The notes: generated from the letters alone by a model not told the origin. Positions 36,156 through 44,741 are shown, counted from the stretch's first letter. The stretch: DNA of 62,676 nt from an uncultured Mucilaginibacter sp. (GCA_913775265.1 CAJYJH010000029.1:1-62676); one strand, 5' to 3'. A program made the numbers and translations.

Positions 36156-36170
36156 ACTATATAAATAAAA

Positions 36171-37418
36171 ATGATGAATACTTATATATGGCTGATTTCT
36201 TTTTTAGCCATTGCCGGGGTAATTATACGACCTTTTAAAACCCCTGAAGTACTTTGGGCACTGGCAGGAGCCGTATTGCTACTATTGTTTGGATTGATTG
36301 CCCCGCGAGATGCCGCCGTCGGTGTGGGCAAGGGGCTGGACGTATACCTTTTTTTAACCGGCATGATGCTATTGGCGGAAACCGCACGCGAAGAAAAGTT
36401 ATTTGACTGGCTTGCCGCTCATGCTACCCGAATGGCCAAAGGTTCGCCCAAGCGCCTGTTTTTTCTAATTTACCTGGTGGGTGTAGTAGTTACCACCTTT
36501 TTGTCTAACGATGCCACTGCCGTAGTGCTGACCCCGGCCGTAGCGGCGGCGGTTAAAGCTGCCAAGGTAGAAAAGCCGTTGCCCTACCTGTTTATCTGTG
36601 CCTTTATTGCTAACGCGGCCTCGTTTGTGTTGCCTATATCTAACCCGGCTAATCTGGTTATTTACGGTAAGCACATGCCCTCGTTGCTTACCTGGATGTC
36701 GCACTACCTCATCCCGTCGGTTGTTTCGATTGTAGTTACTTACCTCATTTTATTTACCACACAACGTAGGGATATTGAAGGCAAAGTGGCTACCGATGTT
36801 ACCCTGCCCGAACTTTCGGCCGGGGGTAAAACGGCGCTGATTGGTATTGGGGTTACCGCTATCGTGCTGCTGATTTCATCTGCCTTAGATATCGAGCTGG
36901 GTTTGCCTACGGCTGTTACGGGTATCCTCACGTCCATCATCGTCATCATCCGGGCACGTAAAAACCCGATGATTGTAATTAAAGGGGTATCTTGGGCGGT
37001 GCTGCCACTGGTAGCAGGATTATTTGTAATTGTAGAAGCCCTGAACCATACTGGCATCACCCAAAAACTGGCGCAACTACTGCAGCACCATGCCGCGCAA
37101 GACCCGACAGCCACCGCCTGGGGCAGCGGTATTGTCACTGCTTTCGCCTGTAATTTAATGAACAACCTGCCCGCCGGGTTAATAGCCGGCAACGTAGTGC
37201 AAGGCGGCCACGTACCTGAGCTGGTTAAAAGCGCTACCTTGATTGGTATAGACTTAGGCCCCAACCTGTCTATGACGGGATCGCTGGCTACCATTTTGTG
37301 GCTGGTTGCCCTCCGCCGCGAAGGACAGGAAGTTTCTGCCTGGCAGTTTTTAAAAGTTGGCGCCGTCGTAATGACGGTGACGCTGCTTTTTGTACTGGCT
37401 TCGCTGTGGATTTTATGA
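36171..37418 (+). CDS. ArsB/NhaD-superfamily permease (arsenite-efflux-like)
   Basis: 415 aa, about 11 membrane spans. Ion-transporter signatures: LFLTGMMLLAETAREEKLFDWLA, FLSNDATAVVLTPAV (conserved N-D in the re-entrant loop), ISNPANLVIYG and the second-half FACNLMNNLPAGLI. These match ArsB-type arsenite permeases, with dicarboxylate or Na+/H+ antiporters as alternatives. No ArsR, ArsC or ArsA gene is nearby, so an arsenic role is not certain. Last gene of the MFS-phosphoesterase operon; a strong terminator follows. Confidence 0.88.
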   Translation: MMNTYIWLISFLAIAGVIIRPFKTPEVLWALAGAVLLLLFGLIAPRDAAVGVGKGLDVYLFLTGMMLLAETAREEKLFDWLAAHATRMAKGSPKRLFFLIYLVGVVVTTFLSNDATAVVLTPAVAAAVKAAKVEKPLPYLFICAFIANAASFVLPISNPANLVIYGKHMPSLLTWMSHYLIPSVVSIVVTYLILFTTQRRDIEGKVATDVTLPELSAGGKTALIGIGVTAIVLLISSALDIELGLPTAVTGILTSIIVIIRARKNPMIVIKGVSWAVLPLVAGLFVIVEALNHTGITQKLAQLLQHHAAQDPTATAWGSGIVTAFACNLMNNLPAGLIAGNVVQGGHVPELVKSATLIGIDLGPNLSMTGSLATILWLVALRREGQEVSAWQFLKVGAVVMTVTLLFVLASLWIL

Positions 37419-37493
37419 TGTGCATTAGTTGATGTATCGTCTTGTAAATATTATATTTTCAAATGCTTATAATTCACAAAAAACTATTAAAGT

Positions 37494-37529
37494 AACAGGG
37501 CCTTGTAATCAAAATCACAAGGCCCTGTT
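37494..37529. terminator. Bidirectional terminator between ArsB-like and SusD genes
   Basis: Perfect 13-bp stem AACAGGGCCTTGT / ACAAGGCCCTGTT with a 10-base loop between convergent genes. T-runs are modest on both sides. Confidence 0.65.
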
Positions 37530-37566
37530 GCTTAGTGTAAACTTTTACTTCAGGTAACGAGAACGC

Positions 37567-39006
37567 CTAATTTACATCAAACCACAATTTGGTCGTCAAC
37601 AAATCAGCTCCCTGGCGGCTTACGGCTGCTTTATAATTAGCGCCGTTGAGTGATTGCTCAGTGCCGGGATAGATGAAGCGTTGCGGCATTTTACCATTAA
37701 GCGAACCGGCTACAGCAGGTTGTAACTGCGGGTAATCCAGCCTGCGCCATTCGGCAAAAGCTTCCAGTCCCTGGCCAAATAAGGCGATCCACTTTTGCTC
37801 GCCTATTGATTTTTTATAGTTAGACGCATCGTATTTCACAGCGGCCGAAGTGGCGTAGGTAGCCGCTGCAGTGCTACTGATGCCATATTGTGTTAACGAT
37901 GCCTGTACTGCCTGGCTGTATAGATCAGCAGCCGACTCGCTGGTGAATCCACGGGCGGCGGCCTCTGCCCTGTCAAACAATACTTCGGCATAACTCATTA
38001 TTACCGCCGGTGCATTGGGCGCCCTGAAGTAGGTGCCCGGTTTAGAGGTTTTGGTAAAGCCCAGGTTACTGGCATCACCTACCAGTAAACCATTAGGGAT
38101 ACCCACATAAGTTTGTGGAGTAGCATCCTGCGTGGGTGCTGCGTAAATAGGCAAACGCGGATCGTTAAGGGCAAGCAAACGGTCGGTTACCGTTTTGCTG
38201 ATGCGGTAATCATCGCGGGTATCAAACAAATTGCTGATGGGGTTTTGGTTGGGCGAGTTTTGGTAAACCAGCTGTGCAATCTCGCTGTTGGCGCTTATGT
38301 AGCCGCTACCATCCAACTGTATATCGGCCAGCACCTGCCTGGCTTTGGCCGCATCGCGGTCTGCAATGCGCAGGGCCACCCGCAAGCGCAGCGAGTTGGC
38401 AAACTTTTTCCACAGCGCAATATTGTTGTTGTAAATGATATCGCCGCCAATGGCTTTGCCCGAAGTGCTGAGCGATGCCTGTGCAGTTTTCAAATCTTCC
38501 AATACGGCATTATATACACTTTGCTGCGTATCGTAAGCCGGTGTAAGGTACTGTTCAATATTGGATGCCTGCTGGTAAGGCACATCACCAAAATTATCGG
38601 TGAGCAAGGTAAATACCCATGAGCGCAGCACCAAAGCTACGCCTTTGTAGTTAGGGTTAGCCTGTGCATCGGCCAGTTTAATGATCTGGTTGTAATTTAC
38701 TACCCCTCTGGAGTAACCAATGTTCCACAAATCATTAAAAGCGGTGTTGGCATATATGTAACGATCCGGATCTGTGTATTGTATTTTAGCCCAGTGCTGC
38801 ACAAACAGCAAGGCGGCGTCCATGTTGTTGCTGGTTCCCCAATAGGTGTCAACCATGGCTTTAGTGGCCCCGGTAAGCAGGTAATCGGGCTGCGCGTTTT
38901 GCGAAGCGTTGGGGTTTTGGTTAACGTCGGTCAGGTCTTTTTTGCAGGACACTGCCGAAAATGTCAGAGCTGCCGCCAGTACCAGGTTAATATATCTTTT
39001 TTTCAT
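37567..39006 (-). CDS. SusD/RagB-family lipoprotein (SusD-like_2 type)
   Basis: 479 aa from ATG 39006 (the frame upstream starts at TTG). Lipoprotein signal MKKRYINLVLAAALTFSAVSC with lipobox Cys. SusD-type TPR-like helical body: DVNQNPNASQNAQPDYLLTGA, AQANPNYKGVALVLRSWVFTLLTDNFGDVPY and the C-terminal EQKWIALFGQGLEAFAEWRRLDYPQL. This subtype accompanies SusC proteins that need not import glycans; some pairs take up peptides. It follows its SusC by 4 bases and ends the poly-Cys-led operon. Confidence 0.95.
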   Translation of the reverse strand: MKKRYINLVLAAALTFSAVSCKKDLTDVNQNPNASQNAQPDYLLTGATKAMVDTYWGTSNNMDAALLFVQHWAKIQYTDPDRYIYANTAFNDLWNIGYSRGVVNYNQIIKLADAQANPNYKGVALVLRSWVFTLLTDNFGDVPYQQASNIEQYLTPAYDTQQSVYNAVLEDLKTAQASLSTSGKAIGGDIIYNNNIALWKKFANSLRLRVALRIADRDAAKARQVLADIQLDGSGYISANSEIAQLVYQNSPNQNPISNLFDTRDDYRISKTVTDRLLALNDPRLPIYAAPTQDATPQTYVGIPNGLLVGDASNLGFTKTSKPGTYFRAPNAPAVIMSYAEVLFDRAEAAARGFTSESAADLYSQAVQASLTQYGISSTAAATYATSAAVKYDASNYKKSIGEQKWIALFGQGLEAFAEWRRLDYPQLQPAVAGSLNGKMPQRFIYPGTEQSLNGANYKAAVSRQGADLLTTKLWFDVN

Positions 39007-39010
39007 CTGA

Positions 39011-42000
39011 TTAAAATCTGAGGTTAATGTTAAAACCAATGTTGCGCACGGTAGGCAAGCCTAAATCTTCGAGACCCTGGCCGTTGCCGGTGTTAAATGC
39101 AATCTCCGGATCAATGTTCGGTACGTTTTTGTGGATGATCCATAGGTTGCGGCCCACCAGTGATATGTTGGCACCTTGAAAACCGATAGCTTTTATCCAT
39201 TTAGAAGGTAGCGTGTAGCCGATTTTCACCTCGCGAAGTTTTACGTAAGAGGCATCGTACACAAAAGCTTCGTCTACGTTGGTAAACCCTTTGTAGTAAG
39301 ATTGAGCAGACAGTATTTTAGTGTTAGGTGTACCATCAGCCTTAACGCCGTTAAAAATCACACCGTCGGTGTAAACCGTTTCGCCGTTGGGCGCACTGCC
39401 GCCGGTAACCTGCACGGCGTTGGCTGATGTGTTGTTAGCCGGGTAATAGTAACTTAAGCCACCGTTGGCCGTGCCCCGGCCCGGTAACGTACTGGCCAAC
39501 ACACCGGTATAAGTACCGGTACGGTTGGTATTAGAGTAGATAGAACCACCAACGCGGGCATCCACCAAAAAGCTCAGGTTGATGCCTTTGTAATAAAAGC
39601 TGTTGTTGATGCTACCCAACCATTTGGGTGTATACTTACCCAGATACTGCTTGGTAGGATTGATAGTTGGCGTACCATCGGCACTTACAATAATTTGCCC
39701 TTGCGCGTTACGCAAGTAGGCATTTCCAAACAGGGTGCCATAGGGCTGCCCTACTGCGGCCAGTACCTGTACGGTACGGTTGGTACCCAGTATGTAGCTT
39801 TGTAAACGCCCTTCGGCATCAAGCGACACTACCTTGCTGCGGTTAAACGAGTAATTGGTGGTAATGTCCCAGCTAAAATCGTTGGTTTTAAACGGAGTGA
39901 TACCTAATTGCACCTCTAAGCCTTTATTGTTGATTTTACCGCCGTTGATGAGTTTTTGATTATAACCGGTGGCAGGGCTTACGTCAACATTGAGTATCTG
40001 GTTTATACTGTTGGTGTTGTAATAGCTCACATCCAAATGCACACGGTTGTTGAAAAAACCTAACTCAAAACCCGCTTCGCTTGAGGTAGTAGTTTCAGGT
40101 TTTAAGGCCGAATTGAGATTGATGCTGGCCGCGGTTTGCTGCGGATTACTGCCAAACGGTGCTGTAAAATTGTAGGTATTAATAAGCTGGTATGGTGTAG
40201 TGGCTTTACCTACCTTAGACCATCCGCCCCGTAGCTTGGCATAGGTTAACACATTGCTTTTTATCCCTAATGCCTCTGAAAGTATAAAGCTGCCGTTTAC
40301 CGATGGATAAAAATACGACAGGTTTTCGGCCGGTAAGGTAGACGACCAATCGTTACGGCCGGTAACGTTCAGGAACGCATAATTGCGAAACCCAATCTGG
40401 CCCGAACCAAACAAACTGTATGTTTTAAGCTTGCCGTAGTAGTTGGATGACACCAATGGGTCGCGCGAATTGCTTAATGTATACAGACCCGCCACTGCCA
40501 GTTTTGGCGCTACCTGGTCGTTTTGCTCGTTTAAAATGGTGTTGATATTACCCCCGCCAAACACATCCACCGAAAAATCGCTGTTCAGCTTTTTGGTGTA
40601 TTGCAAGCGTGCCTCGGTATTGGTTTCGGTTACGTTGTATACATCCTCTTCGTAAGAACCGAAGGGTGTACCGTTGGTACCGTATGCTACCTTGATGCGG
40701 CGTTTATCATTATAATAATCGGTACCGGTACGGAAGTTGGCCGACAGGCCATCAGCAATTTTATAATTCAGCTCTATGCTACCTATCAGCCTGTTTTTGT
40801 TCTGGCTCACCGTGTTTTCGTAAGCCACGAAGTAAGGGTTAGAGTAATAGCTGTTGTTCCAGTTAAATGTATTGCCGTTGGCATCGCGGTAGTTTTTGAG
40901 CTGGTTGATGTCAACCTGTCGGCCAAACCACGTGAACTGCAGCATGGTACTGGTGGCACGGCGGCCATAAGCACCCGGCAGGTTACCGGCATCATCTTTT
41001 AAATAGTTGGCAATGGTGGTAATAGTTAATTTAGATGTAGGCCTGAAGGTGCTGTTAAACAAAAACGAGTTGCGGCCCAGCGAGGTATTAGGCACCACGC
41101 CGGTTTGGTGCAGGTTATTGTACGACACGCGGTAGTCAAACTTATCACTGCTACCCGCCAGTGCAATACCATTGTTTAATGTTACCCCGGTTCTGAAATA
41201 ATCGCGTACATTGTTGGGGTGCGCCACAAAAGGCACGGCCTGTCCGTTCGAGAAGAATTGCGGGATCAACCTGCCATCCAGCGGCGGCCCCCAACTTTCG
41301 TCAACACCATCATTAACGCCGCCGCCCTTGCCATCAACATAGCTGAACCGGCCGTTAGAACCCTGTCCAAACTCGTTCTGATATTTGGGCAACACTTGTA
41401 TGTTGGCAAATGTGGTGTTAGAGTTGATGGTTACGCCCAGCCCTTTGGCACCCTTACCCGTTTTGGTTTTGATAAGGATAACGCCCGCCGCCGCACGGTA
41501 ACCGTACAGTGCCGCCGCGTTGGGGCCTTTTAATACACTGATCGACTCAATATCCTCGGAGTTTAAGCTGGCCAGTGCGTTCGGAAAATCGCGCGAGCCG
41601 TTGGTGCCCTGAAACTGCGAGTTGTCTACTATGGTACCATCCACCACAAACAGCGGCTGGTTGTTACCCGAAATGGAAGTTTCGCCACGGATTACGATAC
41701 GCGACGAACCCATATCGCCCTGACTGTTAGTAACGTTTACACCGGCTATTTTGCCGGTTAAGGCATTTACAAAGTTAGTTTCTTTAGCTTCAGAAATATC
41801 TTTGGATTTAAGGCCTTGCACGGCATAGCCTAACGACTTTTTATCTTTAGAAATATTGAGCGCCGTTACTACAACTTCGTTCAGTGAGTTGGGTTGTTCT
41901 TCCAGCACAATTTTGAGATCTCCCTGATTAGCCGTGATCGGGATTTCCTGCGCAATGAAGCCTACAAATGTGGCCCGCAGTACATCGCCTTTTTGCACGT

Positions 42001-42196
42001 TCAGCGTAAACCGGCCTTCGCCGTTAGTTTGTACGCCATTGGTGGTACCGGTTACGGCAACACTTACGCCGGGCAGCGGCTGGCCGTCGCCTTTATTAAC
42101 TACTACGCCGCTCACCTTAATGGCCTGGGCTGCGACTGTTTTAAACAGGAGCGCCTGCAGTATAACAGCAAGCAGCAAAACATACTTTTTCGACAT
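39011..42196 (-). CDS. SusC/RagA-family TonB-dependent transporter, downstream of a poly-Cys leader
   Basis: 1061 aa: signal peptide (ending TVAAQA), carboxypeptidase-like domain (GVVVNKGDGQPLPGVSVAVTG), TonB box region LNEVVVTALN, plug (NALTGKIAGVNVTN, SVLKGPNAAALYGYRAAAGV) and barrel ending NIGFNINLRF. It imports a nutrient together with the adjacent SusD. Its 296-base upstream region is unusual: a leader ORF with five Cys codons, a GC hairpin and a three-way-junction fold precede the ATG, and a tRNA-Cys, thioredoxin and cysteine desulfurase lie just upstream on the same strand. A sulfur-containing substrate (cysteine peptide, thiol or sulfonate) is a reasonable guess. Confidence 0.95.
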   Translation of the reverse strand: MSKKYVLLLAVILQALLFKTVAAQAIKVSGVVVNKGDGQPLPGVSVAVTGTTNGVQTNGEGRFTLNVQKGDVLRATFVGFIAQEIPITANQGDLKIVLEEQPNSLNEVVVTALNISKDKKSLGYAVQGLKSKDISEAKETNFVNALTGKIAGVNVTNSQGDMGSSRIVIRGETSISGNNQPLFVVDGTIVDNSQFQGTNGSRDFPNALASLNSEDIESISVLKGPNAAALYGYRAAAGVILIKTKTGKGAKGLGVTINSNTTFANIQVLPKYQNEFGQGSNGRFSYVDGKGGGVNDGVDESWGPPLDGRLIPQFFSNGQAVPFVAHPNNVRDYFRTGVTLNNGIALAGSSDKFDYRVSYNNLHQTGVVPNTSLGRNSFLFNSTFRPTSKLTITTIANYLKDDAGNLPGAYGRRATSTMLQFTWFGRQVDINQLKNYRDANGNTFNWNNSYYSNPYFVAYENTVSQNKNRLIGSIELNYKIADGLSANFRTGTDYYNDKRRIKVAYGTNGTPFGSYEEDVYNVTETNTEARLQYTKKLNSDFSVDVFGGGNINTILNEQNDQVAPKLAVAGLYTLSNSRDPLVSSNYYGKLKTYSLFGSGQIGFRNYAFLNVTGRNDWSSTLPAENLSYFYPSVNGSFILSEALGIKSNVLTYAKLRGGWSKVGKATTPYQLINTYNFTAPFGSNPQQTAASINLNSALKPETTTSSEAGFELGFFNNRVHLDVSYYNTNSINQILNVDVSPATGYNQKLINGGKINNKGLEVQLGITPFKTNDFSWDITTNYSFNRSKVVSLDAEGRLQSYILGTNRTVQVLAAVGQPYGTLFGNAYLRNAQGQIIVSADGTPTINPTKQYLGKYTPKWLGSINNSFYYKGINLSFLVDARVGGSIYSNTNRTGTYTGVLASTLPGRGTANGGLSYYYPANNTSANAVQVTGGSAPNGETVYTDGVIFNGVKADGTPNTKILSAQSYYKGFTNVDEAFVYDASYVKLREVKIGYTLPSKWIKAIGFQGANISLVGRNLWIIHKNVPNIDPEIAFNTGNGQGLEDLGLPTVRNIGFNINLRF

Positions 42197-42220
42197 TTTT
42201 TTTGTTCCGGTTGTTGTAAC

Positions 42221-42274
42221 GAGGTGCCATACCTATGGCTTTACAGCATGCCAGCAAGCATACTGATGTACCTC
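42221..42274 (-). ncRNA. Candidate structured 5' UTR element (three-way junction)
   Basis: On the transcript, P1 GAGGU (42274-42270) pairs with ACCUC (42225-42221); P2 CAGUAUGC (42265-42258) pairs with GCAUGCUG (42251-42244), eight pairs with one G-U; P3 GCCAU (42239-42235) pairs with AUGGC (42230-42226). The fold ends 24 bases before the SusC ATG. I do not recognise it as a known riboswitch. It may control translation of SusC or be an anti-/terminator partner of the leader. Confidence 0.45.
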
Positions 42275-42308
42275 AGCAATAAAAATTTTAACTAAATGGA
42301 TGAGAGTG

Positions 42309-42323
42309 GGCGGCGCGACCGCC
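42309..42323 (-). promoter_or_regulatory. GC-rich hairpin after the poly-Cys leader
   Basis: GGCGG(TCGCG)CCGCC, five G-C pairs, begins 13 bases past the leader stop, so a ribosome at the stop would touch it. AAAATTTTTATT follows about 18 bases later (42288-42277). Could be an attenuator or Rho-access switch; not a textbook terminator. Confidence 0.4.
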
Positions 42324-42336
42324 ATATATAAAAGTA

Positions 42337-42492
42337 TTAGCTACAACAGCAGCAACAAGAATGGGCAAGTAAAGGTGAGGATAGGCAAATATTACTTTGA
42401 GTTGCAGACGCAGACCCAACAGGCGTTTCATTTATTTGCCTGTACAGGGCTGTAGCCGGGGCTTTGGAGATTATGTAAAAATTAGCGTTCAT
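42337..42492 (-). CDS. Poly-cysteine leader peptide (51 codons)
   Basis: Opens at ATG 42492 behind an A-rich stretch (AACAAAAAAACAGTAT), as expected for Bacteroidetes starts, and ends ...SPLLAHSCCCCCS-stop: five successive Cys codons (TGT TGC TGC TGT TGT) directly before Ser-stop. One more Cys lies in SNICLSS. Consecutive regulatory codons at the end of a short 5' ORF are the hallmark of attenuation leaders; poly-Cys upstream ORFs controlling sulfur genes are known from mycobacteria. It lies 40 bases after tRNA-Cys and 140 bases before SusC. Caveats: a 47-codon frame (ATG 42431, MKRLLGLRL...) overlaps it on the same strand and a 30-codon frame starts at 42325, so the reading frame needs proof. 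Confidence 0.55.
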   Translation of the reverse strand: MNANFYIISKAPATALYRQINETPVGSASATQSNICLSSPLLAHSCCCCCS

Positions 42493-42532
42493 ATACTGTT
42501 TTTTTGTTAGTGATGTTTCTTTTGATTAGCAG

Positions 42533-42604
42533 AGGCGTGAGGGCGGATTCGAACCGCCGTACTGGGTTTTGCAGACCCGTGCCTAACCACTCGGCCACTC
42601 CGCC
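42533..42604 (-). tRNA. tRNA-Cys (anticodon GCA)
   Basis: 72 bases. D-arm GCC...GGC, anticodon loop CTGCAAA with GCA, T-arm GGCGG-TTCGAAT-CCGCC, no encoded CCA. Two oddities: the acceptor stem pairs GGCGGAG with CTC-A-CGCC, i.e. with one extra bulged A on the 3' side, and the outermost anticodon-stem pair is C-A. The gene sits 11 bases after the TlpA-like gene and 40 before the poly-Cys leader, all leftward, so it may be cut from a longer messenger. Confidence 0.9.
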
Positions 42605-42615
42605 ATTTGCACCAT

Positions 42616-43215
42616 TTATAATGATGCTTTAAGTGATGACTGGTTGGCAAGGCGGTCTATCACCTGCACCATTTGTCCAAATTCTTTCTCGTCGTACAAC
42701 CGAGTTAGATAGACGATTTTACCCGAAGGATCGATCACCACGTTGCGGGTAACGCCCGATTTTTTGTTGGCAAAGCGCCCAAATATGTCTGCCCCCGGAT
42801 CGAGCGCCAACGGGTAAGTGATCTGCATATCGTGATGAAAATTCTGTACCTTTTCCAGCGGTTCGTCGCGGTCTACCCCTATCAGCACCACATTTTTATT
42901 TTGGTAAGCCTTCCAAACATCGGTTTCCAGATGGGGCATTTCTTTGCGGCACACGCTGCACCAGCTGGCGGTAAACTGCAGTATTACCGTTTTACCACGT
43001 AGTTGTTTAAGCGATGTTTTTTTTCCGTTTTGCAGCACCAGCTCAAAATCGTCGGGTGCCTGGTCGCCCACTTTTACCAGGTAACCGCGGTCGGCATCGG
43101 CCGGGTTCGGTGTTGCAGCGTTATTGGCTATTTGCTGAGCCTGAGCTGTAAAGGTGGCCAATATCAGCAGGGCGGCTATATGGAATGTGTATGTGAGTTT
43201 TGTAAAAGCTTTCAT
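42616..43215 (-). CDS. TlpA/ResA-like exported thioredoxin-fold protein
   Basis: 199 aa: signal peptide (AALLILATFTAQAQQ), then an AhpC/TSA-TlpA domain with redox motif FTASWCSVCRKEMPHLE (WCxxC), a conserved Pro loop (GVTRNVVIDPSG) and IVYLTRLY. It acts as a periplasmic thiol-disulfide reductase or redoxin. Begins 6 bases after the cysteine desulfurase stop and ends 11 bases before tRNA-Cys, so it is in the same transcription unit. Its thiol chemistry fits the sulfur theme of this locus. Confidence 0.9.
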   Translation of the reverse strand: MKAFTKLTYTFHIAALLILATFTAQAQQIANNAATPNPADADRGYLVKVGDQAPDDFELVLQNGKKTSLKQLRGKTVILQFTASWCSVCRKEMPHLETDVWKAYQNKNVVLIGVDRDEPLEKVQNFHHDMQITYPLALDPGADIFGRFANKKSGVTRNVVIDPSGKIVYLTRLYDEKEFGQMVQVIDRLANQSSLKASL

Positions 43216-43221
43216 AAAAAA

Positions 43222-44358
43222 TTAGGCGGCTAAGGTTTGATAAATTTGATGCAGGGCTTCCAGCACACGGTCAATCTCATGGCGGGTGTTAAACTTGCTG
43301 AACGAGAAACGGACATGATCTCTGTCATCGGCAGCGGCAATGGCCTGCAACACGTGTGACGCTGATCCGGTAGAGCAGGCACTGCCGCCTGATACCGCAA
43401 TTTCGGCCTCGTCTAAACATCGCAGCAGGTTACGTCCGTAGCTTAATGCCGGCAGGGCCACGCTAAGCACAGTGTATAAACTTTGGCCGGCACTGGCCGA
43501 GTTACCGTTAAACGTTACGCCCGGCACCTCGTCGGTTAACCGGGCAATCATGTAGTTTTTTAAGTTTTGGATATGTTGCTGATGCTCATCGATGTGCGCG
43601 TAAGCCAGTTCCAAAGCTTTGGTCAGCCCAACAATACCATGAATATTTTCTGTTCCGGCACGTAAGCGGCTTTCTTGCCCGCCGCCGTGGATGAGTTGTG
43701 ATAGCTTGATACCTTTGCGGCAAAAGATGAAGCCTATCCCTTTTGGCCCATGAAACTTATGAGCTGATGCCGCCAGGAAGTGTACTTTGAGTTTTTGCAG
43801 ATCGTGACGGTAATGCCCAATGGTTTGTACCGTATCGGTATGAAACAAGGCATCATACTTCTCGCAGATGTCGCCTATTCGGGCAATATCGTTTAAGTTA
43901 CCAATTTCGTTATTGGCATGCATCACTGATACCAAACTGCGCGGTTGCGATTGCAGTAATTGTTCCAGATGCTCGAGGTTAAGATTCCCTTTCGCATCGT
44001 GCTTGATAAAGCTGATTTTGATGAGCCCTTTACGTTGCAGATAAGTCAGCGTATGCAATACGGCATGATGCTCAAAGCGGGTAGTGATAACGTGCTGAAT
44101 GCCATAGCCGTACACGGCAGTGAGTATAGCGGTATTATCGGCTTCGGTACCTCCCGAGGTAAACGTAATTTCTTCGGGCAACGCGTTAAGCAAACCGGCA
44201 ATAGTTGCCCTGCACTGCTCAATAGCCTGCCTGGCCTGCCGCCCCAGCGCATGGTGCGACGACGGATTGCCGTAATAGTTTAGTAGGTACGGGGTCATGG
44301 CGTTAAACACTTCGGCGTCGAGCGGTGTGGTGGCTGCGTTGTCTAAATAAATACTCAT
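43222..44358 (-). CDS. Cysteine desulfurase (NifS/IscS family)
   Basis: 378 aa, fold-type I PLP enzyme. MSIYLDNAATTPLD start, PLP-binding K201 in ASAHKFHGPKG, substrate-loop catalytic C328 in SGGSACSTGSASHV, FTSGGTEADN and HTDTVQTIGH. It removes sulfur from L-cysteine to form a persulfide for Fe-S cluster or thiolated tRNA synthesis. The group with SGGSACSTG resembles the IscS/NifS class. First gene of the leftward cysteine-themed series. No IscU/SufU gene adjoins it, so tRNA thiolation or general sulfur supply is possible. Confidence 0.95.
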   Translation of the reverse strand: MSIYLDNAATTPLDAEVFNAMTPYLLNYYGNPSSHHALGRQARQAIEQCRATIAGLLNALPEEITFTSGGTEADNTAILTAVYGYGIQHVITTRFEHHAVLHTLTYLQRKGLIKISFIKHDAKGNLNLEHLEQLLQSQPRSLVSVMHANNEIGNLNDIARIGDICEKYDALFHTDTVQTIGHYRHDLQKLKVHFLAASAHKFHGPKGIGFIFCRKGIKLSQLIHGGGQESRLRAGTENIHGIVGLTKALELAYAHIDEHQQHIQNLKNYMIARLTDEVPGVTFNGNSASAGQSLYTVLSVALPALSYGRNLLRCLDEAEIAVSGGSACSTGSASHVLQAIAAADDRDHVRFSFSKFNTRHEIDRVLEALHQIYQTLAA

Positions 44359-44741
44359 AGCTTTCGGATGCTGCTTGTTAAAAAATCAGAAAGTTTTGTA
44401 ACACTAATCCAGAGAAGGCTGCAGCACAGCACAACAATTTTAACAAGCAGGAGTACTTGTTATCTTATCTATCTTTTGCGTTAGCAAAAGCAGGAATTAG
44501 CACCTTATAAAGCATTAAATGCTGTATAGGTTGCTAAGACGTCATAGGGCCTTTCCCTCAGTCTTTCTGGATAAGTTTACAAAGAACTATCGTTTATGTC
44601 AGCAAATGTAAAACAAAAAATATAATTCCTATAGAAATTGTAGATATTTTTATTTTAAAGAATTTTGCATGACAAACAAGGCTTGTACCATGAACGACAA
44701 GCCAGTGTTTGAGCAGCCCACCCTGCCAGTTAATTATCAAC
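44359..44741 (-). promoter_or_regulatory. Upstream region of cysteine desulfurase with two dyads
   Basis: No gene. CTTTTGC(GTTA)GCAAAAG at 44473-44490 is a perfect 7-bp hairpin; AGCATT-A-AATGCT at 44511-44523 is a perfect palindrome. Both lie 115-165 bases before the desulfurase start and are candidate operators. The rest is AT-rich and featureless. Confidence 0.35.

Noticed and set aside
42288..42431. Alternative 47-codon ORF on the minus strand (MKRLLGLRL...) overlapping the poly-Cys leader
   Set aside because: Kept only as a caveat. It has no family match I recognise, whereas the other frame ends in five Cys codons beside tRNA-Cys; conservation data would decide.
42300..42455. 51-codon plus-strand ORF opposite the leader
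   Set aside because: Antisense to a tight leftward series, no plausible promoter or family; likely open by composition.
44680..44703. GGCTTGT(10)ACAAGCC inverted repeat
   Set aside because: Only seven pairs, no T-run and no gene end next to it; the real GH43 terminator is at 44742-44772.
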